This document shows, piece after piece, positions 18,170 through 26,607 of a stretch of 64,000 bases of DNA. This stretch comes from Pseudomonadota bacterium (GTDB taxonomy: Bacteria; Pseudomonadota; Alphaproteobacteria; Micavibrionales; Micavibrionaceae), in contig JAKQEE010000070.1 in NCBI GenBank assembly GCA_029558635.1, forward strand, positions 206,206-270,205, read 5' to 3'. The notes under the pieces were generated by a model that had not been told where the DNA came from, searched no databases, and worked only from the letters and a program-made list of their open reading frames with translations. Numbering within the stretch: position 1 is the stretch's first letter; the number at the start of each line of letters is the position of its first letter. Both the position numbers and the translations under genes were made by a program.

Positions 18170-19240
18170 TTAGGCCGATTTCTTGTGATATTCGCCGTTG
18201 AACGCATCTTCGGCGAAGGCATCTTCCCAGTTGCCCTGAGTCGAGGCTTTCGAATATTCCGTCGCGCGGTTTTCGAAGAAGTTGACGTGCTCGGCACCGT
18301 TCAACATTTCATCCATCCACGGCAGAGGGTTTTTCTCGAGACCGAAAATAGGCTCCAGATCCAGCTGTTGCAGGCGGCGGTCGATAATATAGCGGATATA
18401 TTGCTTGACCTCACTTGGTTCCAGCCCCTCGACGCCTCCTTGTTCGAAGGCAAGGTCGATGAAGGCATCTTCGATCTCGACGGTACGTTTGGCCACATCG
18501 GTCAGCTCGGACCGGAGTTGTTCCGTCCAGATATCAGGGTTTTCGGCGATAAAGGTTTTGAAGAGTTTGATCATCGACAGGCAGTGAAGCGTTTCATCCC
18601 TCACCGACCAGGTGATGATCTGGCCCATGCCCTTCATTTTGTTAAAGCGCGGGAAGTTCATCAGAATCGCGAAAGAAGCAAACAACTGCACTCCTTCGGT
18701 GAAGGCGCCGAACATCGCCATGGTTTTTGCGATATCGTGGCGGGATTTCATACTCGCGCTTTGGAGGAAATCGTACTTGTCCTTCATCTCTTTATACTTC
18801 ATGAAAGCCTGATATTCGATTTCGGGCATCCCCAGCGTGTCGAGCAGGTGCGAGTAGGCGGCGATGTGGACCGTCTCCATATTCGCGAAGGCGCCTAACA
18901 TCATCTGGACTTCGACAGGGCCGAAGACGCGGGAATAGTGTTTCATATAGCAGTTGTTGACCTCGACATCTGCTTGGGTGAAGAAACGGAAGATCTGGGT
19001 CATCAGATTCTTTTCAGCCGGTGTAAGCTTGTTCTTCCAGTCATTCACATCTCCTGCCATCGGCACTTCCTCGGGCAACCAGTGGACGCGTTGCTGGGTC
19101 AGCCATGCCTCATAACACCACGGGTAGAGAAACGGCTTATAAACGTGACGCTCAACCAGCAGCGGCGAGGTGGCGTGGGTTACGTCGTCGGACAATTCTT
19201 CCATACAGCTCGACACAACTCCATTGGCGGCTTGGGACAT
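18170..19240 (-). CDS. nrdB: Class I ribonucleotide reductase, beta (radical) subunit
   Basis: A 356-residue NrdB that carries the diferric-tyrosyl cofactor. Iron ligands are seen as the Glu of 'TQADVEVNN', the 'ANMETVHIAAYSHLL' E..H pair and the 'RDETLHCLSMIK' E..H pair. No ATP-cone is fused to it. The ATG at 19240 is chosen because AAGGAG lies nine bases upstream; a start at 19258 would be six residues longer. The partner nrdA lies 1.5 kb away on the other strand, so this is not a simple nrdAB operon. Two NrdR-like boxes lie upstream. Confidence 0.95.
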   Translation of the reverse strand: MSQAANGVVSSCMEELSDDVTHATSPLLVERHVYKPFLYPWCYEAWLTQQRVHWLPEEVPMAGDVNDWKNKLTPAEKNLMTQIFRFFTQADVEVNNCYMKHYSRVFGPVEVQMMLGAFANMETVHIAAYSHLLDTLGMPEIEYQAFMKYKEMKDKYDFLQSASMKSRHDIAKTMAMFGAFTEGVQLFASFAILMNFPRFNKMKGMGQIITWSVRDETLHCLSMIKLFKTFIAENPDIWTEQLRSELTDVAKRTVEIEDAFIDLAFEQGGVEGLEPSEVKQYIRYIIDRRLQQLDLEPIFGLEKNPLPWMDEMLNGAEHVNFFENRATEYSKASTQGNWEDAFAEDAFNGEYHKKSA

Positions 19241-19368
19241 GGTTTTTGGCTCCTTCATACTCAATTATTGAATTTTTCGATTTTGATTTTGATGTCTCAC
19301 TCAAGACCGATTCTCATCAGCTGCGCAAGTGTTTTTGACTCGGTTGCCCCAGAAAATTTTGTCGCACA

Positions 19369-19384
19369 CCACTATATGTTGTGC
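19369..19384. promoter_or_regulatory. NrdR-like box 1 upstream of nrdB
   Basis: CCACTATATGTTGTGC matches the NrdR box consensus acaCwAtATaTwGtgt at 13 of 16 positions, with nine of the ten core positions correct. It lies about 130 bp upstream of the nrdB start and is 32 bp from box 2, the three-helical-turn spacing usual for NrdR. NrdR represses nrd genes when dATP is high. Confidence 0.6.
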
Positions 19385-19400
19385 TTCAAATATAAATTTG

Positions 19401-19416
19401 TCACATTATGTTGATT
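19401..19416. promoter_or_regulatory. NrdR-like box 2 upstream of nrdB
   Basis: TCACATTATGTTGATT matches the core CwAtATaTwG at eight of ten positions and begins exactly 32 bp after box 1. Weak alone, but the phasing with box 1 makes it likely to be the second half of a tandem operator. Confidence 0.5.
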
Positions 19417-19473
19417 TTTATACAAACTAGATCAAATTTTACCTAATTATCCTTCTATTAACCTCTCCCCTTG

Positions 19474-19479
19474 TATAAT
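19474..19479 (+). promoter_or_regulatory. Possible -10 element for the exported Gln-rich protein
   Basis: A perfect TATAAT lies 69 bp upstream of the 19548 start. No good -35 hexamer is seen 16-18 bp upstream, so this is a partial promoter match only. Confidence 0.3.
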
Positions 19480-19547
19480 GGAGATATATAATATTGTTCA
19501 AAGTGGCTGAGGCTTGCGCCGGCGGCCTAGAGGAGAGGGACTTCAAA

Positions 19548-20255
19548 ATGATATCACGCTCAATTTTTTCAGCTTTGGGGTTGTTTACGCTTTGTGTGTT
19601 AGCGTCCCCGTTGGCTTACGCCGGTGATGACTGGCAAACTGCAATGATGGATCAAATAAACGCCCAGAATGATCAGTGGGTACAAGCGGAGGCTGCAGCT
19701 GCTGTTGAGCAAGCCAAGCTTAGCGGGGTTAAAGACTCTCTTGCTCTTGGTAAAGTTTACGATGACGCCGTAACCAAGGCGCAGGACTCTATTGCAGCCC
19801 AGATGGAAATTCAGGCATCCCAAAACGTCTCATGGGCTCCTAGTGTCACTCCGGTGACCAACGTGAACGCCCCATCGCAATTGAATGCGGTAGCAAATAA
19901 TGTTCAAAATCTTCCTACCAATTTGACAAACCAAGCTCAACAGCAAGTTCAGAAAGCCGTTGTCAGCAATGTAAACAACTTGCTCAGCCAAAGCGGGCTT
20001 GGGGGGTTGACCATTCCTAAAATTTCGGCGGCACAGCTTTTTGCAAGCTGCGGATCGAAGTATGTGAATGAAACCGGATATTCCGCTTGCGGTCAGGTCG
20101 ATCTTGGTGATCTTTCCGGACAACTGAGCAAAATAAGCCAGCAAACAGCCCAACTCTCTCTGGCTAATATCCAGAAGACGGCAACATCCTACCTGACACA
20201 ACAGACGACGTCGTATGTGAACACGACTACGAAATCGTATCTGCTCGGCTACTAG
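19548..20255 (+). CDS. Exported Gln/Ala/Asn-rich protein of unknown function
   Basis: A 235-residue protein with a signal peptide (cleavage near AYA, residue about 24). The mature part is rich in Gln, Ala, Asn and Thr, with long predicted helices (about 30-90 and 120-160) and one Cys pair (SC..SAC, about residues 164-184). The C-terminus is a Thr/Gln/Tyr-rich stretch. No known domain is recognised. AGGAGAGGGA before the ATG at 19548 decides the start. It lies alone between the divergent nrdB and nrdA genes with its own terminator. Confidence 0.75.
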   Translation: MISRSIFSALGLFTLCVLASPLAYAGDDWQTAMMDQINAQNDQWVQAEAAAAVEQAKLSGVKDSLALGKVYDDAVTKAQDSIAAQMEIQASQNVSWAPSVTPVTNVNAPSQLNAVANNVQNLPTNLTNQAQQQVQKAVVSNVNNLLSQSGLGGLTIPKISAAQLFASCGSKYVNETGYSACGQVDLGDLSGQLSKISQQTAQLSLANIQKTATSYLTQQTTSYVNTTTKSYLLGY

Positions 20256-20283
20256 ATTCAGCCCCTAATGCGGATTCAAATGA

Positions 20284-20313
20284 CCGGAAGCCTGAAAAGG
20301 CTTCCGGATTTTC
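20284..20313 (+). terminator. Rho-independent terminator after the exported Gln-rich protein
   Basis: Perfect nine-base arms CCGGAAGCC / GGCTTCCGG with a TGAAAA loop followed by ATTTTC. It is placed 29 bases after the stop codon. Confidence 0.8.
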
Positions 20314-20644
20314 ATGATGACTCTCGGGACCCATAAAAAACCGAATCGGTTCGGGCGATTCTAGGTCCTATTTCCACTCTCCCCCCTCCAAGGACTAGAT
20401 TCAGGAAAATGAATCCGGCTCTTGGGGCAGAAAAAATAGATGTAATTCTGAAATTTTCGTGCGTTTTTGATTTGTCCCCAGTTCCCACAGGCTGCGACAA
20501 AAAAAATAAAAACCTGATTCATAAGGATTTTTTCGGAGAGTCCTTGTGTTCAGGGGAGTCAAACAAACTTGCCAATCCGGATTTTTTGCCCCTAGAATTC
20601 TTGTGTCTCGGATACGAGATGTAGTAGGTTATTAGGTGTACATA

Positions 20645-20660
20645 TCACTACAGATTGTGT
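20645..20660. promoter_or_regulatory. Weak NrdR-like box upstream of nrdA
   Basis: TCACTACAGATTGTGT keeps eight of ten core NrdR positions and the GTGT end. It lies 86 bp before the nrdA start. No second box at 31-32 bp spacing is seen, so it is a tentative call that rests partly on co-regulation with nrdB being expected. Confidence 0.3.
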
Positions 20661-20745
20661 TTTCTACGCTTTCTGTCCTTCTAAGAAAAACGAAACTTTA
20701 TTTTAAAAATCGCCCGCGAAAGCACATTGTAAGGGAGACTGGGTT

Positions 20746-22578
20746 ATGTTTGACGTTGCACAAATGGAACGGGGAAACCGGATCACGATTGATAAAAGCC
20801 GTGATTCGAAGCTGACGCCGTTCGGGATTGCCACTCTGGTGGACCGTTATTTGCTGCCGGAAGAGGGTCCGCAAGACCTGTTCGCCCGCGTGGCGATGTA
20901 TTACGGCGATGATTCCGCCCACGCGCAGCGTGTCTATGATTATATCTCGAATCTGTGGTTTATGCCGGCCACTCCGGTTTTGTCCAATGGCGGGACCAAT
21001 CGCGGCCTGCCGATTTCTTGCTTCCTCAATGAAACCAACGACTCGCTTGAAGATATTGTTTCCTTGTGGAATGAAAACGTCTGGCTGGCCTCTTTGGGCG
21101 GCGGGATCGGCTCCTACTGGGGCAATGTGCGTTCCATCGGCGAGAAAGTCGGCCGCAATGGCAAGACCTCCGGTATTGTTCCCTTTATCCGCGTGATGGA
21201 CTCCCTGACCCTCGCAATTTCCCAAGGGTCTTTGCGCCGCGGGTCTGCGGCCATTTATTTGCCGATCGATCACCCCGAGATTGAAGAATTTATCGAGATC
21301 CGCCGTCCGACCGGTGGTGATCCGAACCGTAAGGCGCTCAACCTTCACCACGGTGTTCTGGTTCCCGATGCGTTTATGCACGCGGTGGCCGAAGATGGCG
21401 AGTGGGCGTTGCGTTCCCCGAAAGACAAAGCCGTTATCTCCCGCGTCAAGGCGCGTGACCTCTGGATTCGCTTGCTGACTGCGCGGATTGAAACCGGCGA
21501 ACCGTACATCGTTTATATCGACCATGTGAATGATCGCATTCCGGAACATCACAAAATGGCCGGCCTGAACGTCAAGATGTCGAATTTGTGTTCCGAGATC
21601 ACTTTGCCGACCGGTCGCGACCATCTGGGCAATGACCGAACCGCTGTTTGCTGTTTGTCTTCGCTCAATCTTGAAACATTTGAAGAATGGCAGGACCATC
21701 CGACCTTTATCGAAGACATTATGAGGTTCCTCGATAACGTCTTGTCCGACTTTATCGCGAAGGCTCCCGATTCGATGAAACGCGCCAAATATGCCGCGAT
21801 GCGCGAGAGATCTGTTGGCCTCGGCGTGATGGGTTTCCACTCGTTCCTGCAATCGAAAATGATTCCGATGGAAGGTGTGATGGCCAAAGTGTGGAACCGC
21901 AAAATGTTCCAACACATCAAACGTCAGGCTGATGACGCCTCTGTTAAACTGGCTCACGAGCGCGGTGCTTGTCCTGATGCGGCCGATTACGGAATCATGG
22001 AGCGGTTCTCGAACAAGATGGCGATTGCACCAACCGCGTCGATTTCCATTATCTGCGGCGGCGCGTCTCCGGGGGTTGAGCCCACTGCGGCCAATGCCTA
22101 TACGCACAAGACCTTGTCGGGATCGTTCCCTGTGCGCAATCCATATCTTGAGAAAGTTCTGGCAGAAAAAGGCCAAAACAATGAAGACGTCTGGTCGTCG
22201 ATCTTTACCAACGAAGGTTCGGTCCAGCATCTCGACTTCCTCACCGACGAAGAGAAAGATGTGTTCAAGACCGCGTTCGAGCTCGACCAACGCTGGTTGA
22301 TCGAGCATGCCGCCGACCGCACACCGTTTGTCTGTCAGGCGCAGTCGCTCAACGTCTTCCTGCCGGCCAACGTCCATAAACGCGATCTGCACCAAATCCA
22401 CTGGGATGCGTGGGCAAAGGGCGTTAAATCCCTTTACTACTGCCGTTCGAAATCCATTCAACGGGCCGAGAGTGCCGCAAGCTGGCACCGAACCAAGCAA
22501 GCCAACGACAAAGGCCCCGTTCAACTGGAACTGGGTGAAGAGCCGAAGAAGTACGAGGAATGCCTCGCTTGCCAATAG
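20746..22578 (+). CDS. nrdA: Class I ribonucleotide reductase, alpha (catalytic) subunit, no ATP-cone
   Basis: A 610-residue NrdA. The catalytic barrel is complete: PISCFLNET (first active-site Cys), NLCSEITLP (radical Cys) and CCLSSLNLE (second redox Cys), plus the C-terminal radical-transfer Tyr pair (SLYYCRS) and a terminal CLAC redox pair that takes electrons from thioredoxin or glutaredoxin. It starts about 100-150 residues shorter than ATP-cone-bearing NrdA, and no cone motif is seen. Overall activity control by dATP at that site is therefore unlikely. The partner is nrdB at 18170-19240. Confidence 0.95.
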   Translation: MFDVAQMERGNRITIDKSRDSKLTPFGIATLVDRYLLPEEGPQDLFARVAMYYGDDSAHAQRVYDYISNLWFMPATPVLSNGGTNRGLPISCFLNETNDSLEDIVSLWNENVWLASLGGGIGSYWGNVRSIGEKVGRNGKTSGIVPFIRVMDSLTLAISQGSLRRGSAAIYLPIDHPEIEEFIEIRRPTGGDPNRKALNLHHGVLVPDAFMHAVAEDGEWALRSPKDKAVISRVKARDLWIRLLTARIETGEPYIVYIDHVNDRIPEHHKMAGLNVKMSNLCSEITLPTGRDHLGNDRTAVCCLSSLNLETFEEWQDHPTFIEDIMRFLDNVLSDFIAKAPDSMKRAKYAAMRERSVGLGVMGFHSFLQSKMIPMEGVMAKVWNRKMFQHIKRQADDASVKLAHERGACPDAADYGIMERFSNKMAIAPTASISIICGGASPGVEPTAANAYTHKTLSGSFPVRNPYLEKVLAEKGQNNEDVWSSIFTNEGSVQHLDFLTDEEKDVFKTAFELDQRWLIEHAADRTPFVCQAQSLNVFLPANVHKRDLHQIHWDAWAKGVKSLYYCRSKSIQRAESAASWHRTKQANDKGPVQLELGEEPKKYEECLACQ

Positions 22579-22616
22579 GCCCCGACAAGTTTACTGCGTA
22601 ACAAACTGAGTAAAAG

Positions 22617-22654
22617 AACCCCCGCCCGATCAGAACCATCCGGCGGGGGTTTTC
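22617..22654. terminator. Bidirectional terminator between nrdA and the Kef-type antiporter gene
   Basis: Ten-base arms AACCCCCGCC / GGCGGGGGTT enclose a 15-base loop, with TTTT following on the plus strand and a short T-run on the minus strand. It separates the convergent nrdA and antiporter genes. Confidence 0.8.
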
Positions 22655-24342
22655 TATTCCAGTTTCTCCAGATAGGTGAGCATACGACGACCGATTTCAT
22701 CCGATGCCGAGACTTTGAGATCGATGCGATCTTCAATCGCTTCTATCACGCCGACATCATAGCGGTCCTGAATAATCACATGAATGGCAGGGTTGGCAGC
22801 CTTGGCCGCGTTGATGATTTCCATGGTTTCAAACACATCGGGAATGGCTATGATGATTGCCACCGCTTTTTCAATGGCCGCACTTTCGAGTGTTTGAGGT
22901 GATCCGGCGTCGCCGGCGATGGCGTGAATGCCCTGTTTTCTCAGTTTTTCGACCATCTCGCGGTTGCTGTCGATGACCACCAGATCATTGCCGTTGCCGT
23001 CGATATGGTCGCAGATATAACTTCCCACACGGCCAGCCCCCACAAGAATGACCGTTCTTTTAAGTTTGTGGACTTCCGATTTTTTAAGGCTCGCCAATCC
23101 GTCCTTGCGCCCCTTATTGGCCCACGCGAACCATGACGGGTGTTTCTTCGACAATTCGTCCACCGCATAGGAAATGACGAACGCCATCGGGTTGAACAGG
23201 ATCGAGAGAATGGCTGCCGCCAGAATGACGTCGCGACCTTCGGGCGGCAACAATCCGTATGACAGACCGAGCGTTGCCAGAATGAAAGAAAATTCGCCGA
23301 TCTGGGCCATTCCGGCAGAGACCAGCATCCCCGTTTTCATCGAATATTTGAACCAGATCACGATCAGAAAGGCGGCCACCGATTTGGCGACGACAATCAT
23401 CAAAACACAAAAAGCCACGATAAACGGATGGCTGATGATGATTGCCGGATCGAACAACATGCCGACCGAAACAAAGAACAGCACAGCAAATGCATCCTGA
23501 AACGGCAAAGCGCGATCGGCCACTTCGCGAGACAAATCCGACTCCTTGATCATCATGCCGGAAAAAAACGCCCCCAGCGCCAAGGATACGCCAAAAATCT
23601 TTCCGGCGGCAAAGGCGACACCCACTGCGACCGCGATTACCGCCAAAGTAAAGAGTTCACGGGAGCGGCTCGACGCCGCAAGCCCCAGCAGCAAGGGAAA
23701 AACCTTCTTGCCGATCACCAGCATAAAGGCAATGAACAAAACGATCTTGAGGGAGGCCAGACCCAGTGCCGATGCGGCGCTCCATAATGGCCAATCTTCC
23801 GTTTCACTTTGCATCTCAATAGTTGCCAGAACCGGAACCAGAACAAGCGCCAGAACCATCACCAGATCCTGAACAATCAGCCAACCGATGGAGATTTTTC
23901 CGGTGATGGTGTCGAGCAAATGGTGATCTTCCAGTGCACGGGTCATCACCACCGTACTGGCCACCGAGCAGGTTAACCCGAAAATCAGGCCCGCCCCCAG
24001 TGTCCATCCCCACAACGTCGCGGCGGCCGCCCCGATTGCGATTGAAACCGCCATTTGCGCCAAGGCGCCAGAGATGGCGATTTTCCTGACCTCAAGCAAA
24101 TCCTTAATCGAGAAGTGAAGACCCACGCCGAACATCAGAAGGACAATTCCAACCTCGGAAAGCTCATCGGCAATTTTCTGGTCGGCAACAAATCCGGGGG
24201 TGTGCGGTCCAATCAGAATTCCGGCAAACAAATAGCCGATCAGCGGCGACATGCGCAATTTGGTGGCGATCAGGCCGCAAATAAACGCCATGGTCAGACC
24301 AAACGCAAGGGTCGTTACCAGCGGCATTTCATAGGAGGTCAT
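22654..24342 (-). CDS. Kef/YbaL-type cation:proton antiporter
   Basis: A 562-residue CPA2 antiporter. The first about 390 residues form a 12-13 helix Na/H exchanger domain, including 'GLTCSVASTVVMTRAL' and the 'LALGAFFSGMMI' region. The C-terminal cytoplasmic part (about 415-540) is a TrkA-N/RCK nucleotide-binding domain with VGAGRVGSYICDHI. It likely moves K+ or Na+ against protons and is gated by a nucleotide or metabolite. It resembles YbaL/RosB more than glutathione-gated KefB/KefC. AGGAGT precedes the ATG. Confidence 0.9.
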   Translation of the reverse strand: MTSYEMPLVTTLAFGLTMAFICGLIATKLRMSPLIGYLFAGILIGPHTPGFVADQKIADELSEVGIVLLMFGVGLHFSIKDLLEVRKIAISGALAQMAVSIAIGAAAATLWGWTLGAGLIFGLTCSVASTVVMTRALEDHHLLDTITGKISIGWLIVQDLVMVLALVLVPVLATIEMQSETEDWPLWSAASALGLASLKIVLFIAFMLVIGKKVFPLLLGLAASSRSRELFTLAVIAVAVGVAFAAGKIFGVSLALGAFFSGMMIKESDLSREVADRALPFQDAFAVLFFVSVGMLFDPAIIISHPFIVAFCVLMIVVAKSVAAFLIVIWFKYSMKTGMLVSAGMAQIGEFSFILATLGLSYGLLPPEGRDVILAAAILSILFNPMAFVISYAVDELSKKHPSWFAWANKGRKDGLASLKKSEVHKLKRTVILVGAGRVGSYICDHIDGNGNDLVVIDSNREMVEKLRKQGIHAIAGDAGSPQTLESAAIEKAVAIIIAIPDVFETMEIINAAKAANPAIHVIIQDRYDVGVIEAIEDRIDLKVSASDEIGRRMLTYLEKLE

Positions 24343-24454
24343 ATCTGACTCCTGATAGGGTTGTCATAGGTTTGAATGCGCAGAAAGGGGAGATGATCCC
24401 CTTCCTGTCAGTATACCCGTTTTTGTTACCTGTGGTACAGGGTTTTTGCCTTTA

Positions 24455-25708
24455 TTACCTTACAACAGCAAGCTTGGCAGCGGTGGTGCTGGCCACCATC
24501 CCTGCAAAGGTATAGCGCACGTTGGCGATAAATTGCTGACCGCTGATCGATTTGCTTTTATCCGGTGCGAGGTCGCCTGTCAGGTCCCACGTCTTGAGGC
24601 CTGCCTGAATGGTCGTGACCACGGCTTGTTTGAGTTTATTCGCAAGCTCAACGCCATCTGTCTGGCCGTTCAGTTCCGCTTTGTGGCGGATGGCTTCGGC
24701 ATAGGCAAAAATATGCGCGGTGGGGTTGGCCAACAACAATCCTTTTTCATGCCATGCGGCCTCCAGATCCGGGGCCGTTCCGTGCGGCGGATCGGCGAGC
24801 AGCGTTCCATCGGCAGAGACAAGCGTTGAATCCATAAGGCCCAGAGATTTATGTTCGCCGGCCACTTGGTCGGAGACCACGTCGCCGTCATAGTTTTTAA
24901 GGGCGACGATCATATTATTGAGTTTCCCTTGCGGGATTTTCGAGACGACCGAGTCGATCAATTGCACTTTGTCGGCAAATGTAAGACCTGCGGCTTCGAA
25001 TTTCTCGGCGTAGCTTTCTTTGAAGATTTTATTGAAGATGTCGATAAAGCGGCCATCGTACACGGGGTTGATCGTATCTTTGGCGGCAAAGATCACGGAT
25101 TTGCTATTCGAGAGGGCTTGTTGAAATACCGCATGGGCGTAATCGCGGATCGAATGATCGGTTTCGGTGGTGAGCATCATCACGCCTGCATCAACCTTGC
25201 GATCTTCGACCAGCGTTTCAGTTGTCCCGTCTTCGCCTTCGAAAGTGACCTTGACTTTGCCCTTGCCCGAAATTGCGACGTTCGGCGCACCGTAAATGCC
25301 GCCCACAGCTTGACGCGCGATGGTCACATCATGCATCAGGGGCGCGTATTTTCCGATCCCTTCGATTTCAATCGTGTTGCGCATAATAGCCGCGCCATTG
25401 ATCGCGCGGCGGATAATACCGTTGGGCGAATCCCATTTTTTGGAGAGACCCATTTGTTTGGTTTCTTCCATCGTCGGGGTGATGGTCGGTCCCTTGACGG
25501 CGGCTTTATGTTCTTTCAAATCGGCAATGGCCGCGTTCAGGGCTTCGTCGTTCGTTTTATTGCGTGCCTGCAAGGAGATATCGTGGACTTTCCAGTCGAT
25601 CTCGAAAAACGGCGCGATCAGTTGCTCGCGAATTTCCTTCGACATGTGCGGCCAGACGCCGTCCCCTGTCATATCGACAATCGACCCATTGATTTTATAT
25701 GCGGACAT
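24455..25708 (-). CDS. icd: Isocitrate dehydrogenase-like protein (NADP type), divergent
   Basis: A 417-residue member of the isocitrate/isopropylmalate dehydrogenase family, closest to the eukaryote-like NADP-dependent Icd of alphaproteobacteria. It keeps NGIIRR in the substrate loop, the metal-binding 'NYDGDVVSDQVA' stretch and 'HGTAPDLE' near the cofactor site. Several otherwise fixed stretches differ, for example the usual 'FREPI' and 'GR.A.GDQY' regions read MRNTIEIEG and ARQAVGGIYG. The ATG at 25708 follows GGGGAG. It is probably still isocitrate dehydrogenase, but substrate or cofactor could be altered. Confidence 0.75.
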   Translation of the reverse strand: MSAYKINGSIVDMTGDGVWPHMSKEIREQLIAPFFEIDWKVHDISLQARNKTNDEALNAAIADLKEHKAAVKGPTITPTMEETKQMGLSKKWDSPNGIIRRAINGAAIMRNTIEIEGIGKYAPLMHDVTIARQAVGGIYGAPNVAISGKGKVKVTFEGEDGTTETLVEDRKVDAGVMMLTTETDHSIRDYAHAVFQQALSNSKSVIFAAKDTINPVYDGRFIDIFNKIFKESYAEKFEAAGLTFADKVQLIDSVVSKIPQGKLNNMIVALKNYDGDVVSDQVAGEHKSLGLMDSTLVSADGTLLADPPHGTAPDLEAAWHEKGLLLANPTAHIFAYAEAIRHKAELNGQTDGVELANKLKQAVVTTIQAGLKTWDLTGDLAPDKSKSISGQQFIANVRYTFAGMVASTTAAKLAVVR

Positions 25709-25796
25709 CGGAAAGCTCCCCAAGCGTGGTGTTAAAGACTATTATTCCACAGTGCAGTATCGCGGGGAAAGATTAACAATTTGCTGATATAACGGG

Positions 25797-25824
25797 TTGG
25801 TTTTTAAATATTTCCGTCTATGAT
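25797..25824 (+). promoter_or_regulatory. Possible promoter of the DUF1223 gene, leaderless layout
   Basis: TTGGTT and TATGAT lie 16 bp apart, with the -10 ending six bases before the ATG at 25831. A start of transcription at the A of the ATG would give a leaderless mRNA. No Shine-Dalgarno sequence is visible, in keeping with this. Confidence 0.35.
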
Positions 25825-25830
25825 TTAACT

Positions 25831-26607
25831 ATGAAAAAGAAAACGCATTTTCTGTTATTCGGGGTGTGCCTGCTGATTGCGGCGTGGCTGTCTTTCGGGC
25901 GCGGGAACGGAGTTTCAGCTTCGGTTTTGCCAGAAACGCCGCTGACCGGTCCGGTGGTGGTTGAGTTGTTTACTTCACAAGGATGTTCGTCGTGTCCTCC
26001 GGCGGACGAGTATTTACATCAGCTTTCCACGCGCGCGCATGTCATTGCTCTATCGTGTCATGTGACCTATTGGGACAGATTGGGGTGGGATGACACGCTT
26101 GGCCGCGATTTTTGCGGTGAACGGCAAGGCTCCTACAGTACGGCCCAAGGGCGCGGTGGCGGGGTATTTACGCCCGAGATGGTGGTCAACGGTGTTAAAA
26201 GCGTGATCGGCAACAAGAGCTGGATGATCGTCAATGCCTTGAAGGTTCAGGACGGGCGGGTCAAGCCCATTTCGATTGTGAAGGAAGATGACGGCAGTTT
26301 CCGTGTGGCTTTGCCTGCTCATAATATCGCACAAAATCACCCGACGCGTATTGTGGCATTTTTTTACAGGCCGGATGAAACCGTTCCCATCGGGCGCGGC
26401 GAGAATTCTGGGCAAACTTTGACCTATGTACGACCTGTCCTATCCATGTCGACTCTTCTCGGCCATTGGGACGGGCAAAACAAAACCCTCTCTATTAAAA
26501 AGAGCAATATTCCCGACGACGCGGCAGGATTCGCCGTCATCGTCCAGCGCGGCGAAAACGCCGATGGCGCGATTATCGAAGCGGGAGAAATCAGGTTTAG
26601 AAATTAA
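25831..26607 (+). CDS. DUF1223 family thioredoxin-like exported protein
   Basis: A 258-residue protein with an N-terminal signal or anchor segment (about 6-28) and the DUF1223 domain. The key stretch is VVVELFTSQGCSSCPPAD (CSSC in a thioredoxin-like position), followed by the family mark 'CHVTYWDRLGW'. The family is common in alphaproteobacteria and of unknown biochemical role; a periplasmic thiol function is inferred from the Cys-x-x-Cys. The stop overlaps the convergent exonuclease gene by 11 bases. Confidence 0.88.
   Translation: MKKKTHFLLFGVCLLIAAWLSFGRGNGVSASVLPETPLTGPVVVELFTSQGCSSCPPADEYLHQLSTRAHVIALSCHVTYWDRLGWDDTLGRDFCGERQGSYSTAQGRGGGVFTPEMVVNGVKSVIGNKSWMIVNALKVQDGRVKPISIVKEDDGSFRVALPAHNIAQNHPTRIVAFFYRPDETVPIGRGENSGQTLTYVRPVLSMSTLLGHWDGQNKTLSIKKSNIPDDAAGFAVIVQRGENADGAIIEAGEIRFRN

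Larger units (their letters stand above)
20256..20745. other. Intergenic region between the exported protein and nrdA
   Basis: About 490 bases with no gene I can support. It holds the terminator at 20284-20313, a short hairpin (CCGAA/TTCGG) at 20341-20354 and a weak NrdR-like site at 20645-20660. A 71-codon frame at 20409-20624 has no ribosome-binding site and a codon mix unlike its neighbours. Confidence 0.5.

Noticed and set aside
20409..20624. A 71-codon frame upstream of nrdA
   Set aside because: No ribosome-binding site and no sensible composition.
20698..22575. A 625-codon open frame on the minus strand, almost exactly antisense to nrdA
   Set aside because: It mirrors nrdA codon choice and has no recognisable domain. 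nrdA itself is certain.
24429..24441. CCTGT-GGT-ACAGG hairpin followed by a T-run on the plus strand, considered as a terminator
   Set aside because: No plus-strand gene ends there; both neighbours are on the minus strand, and the stem is short.
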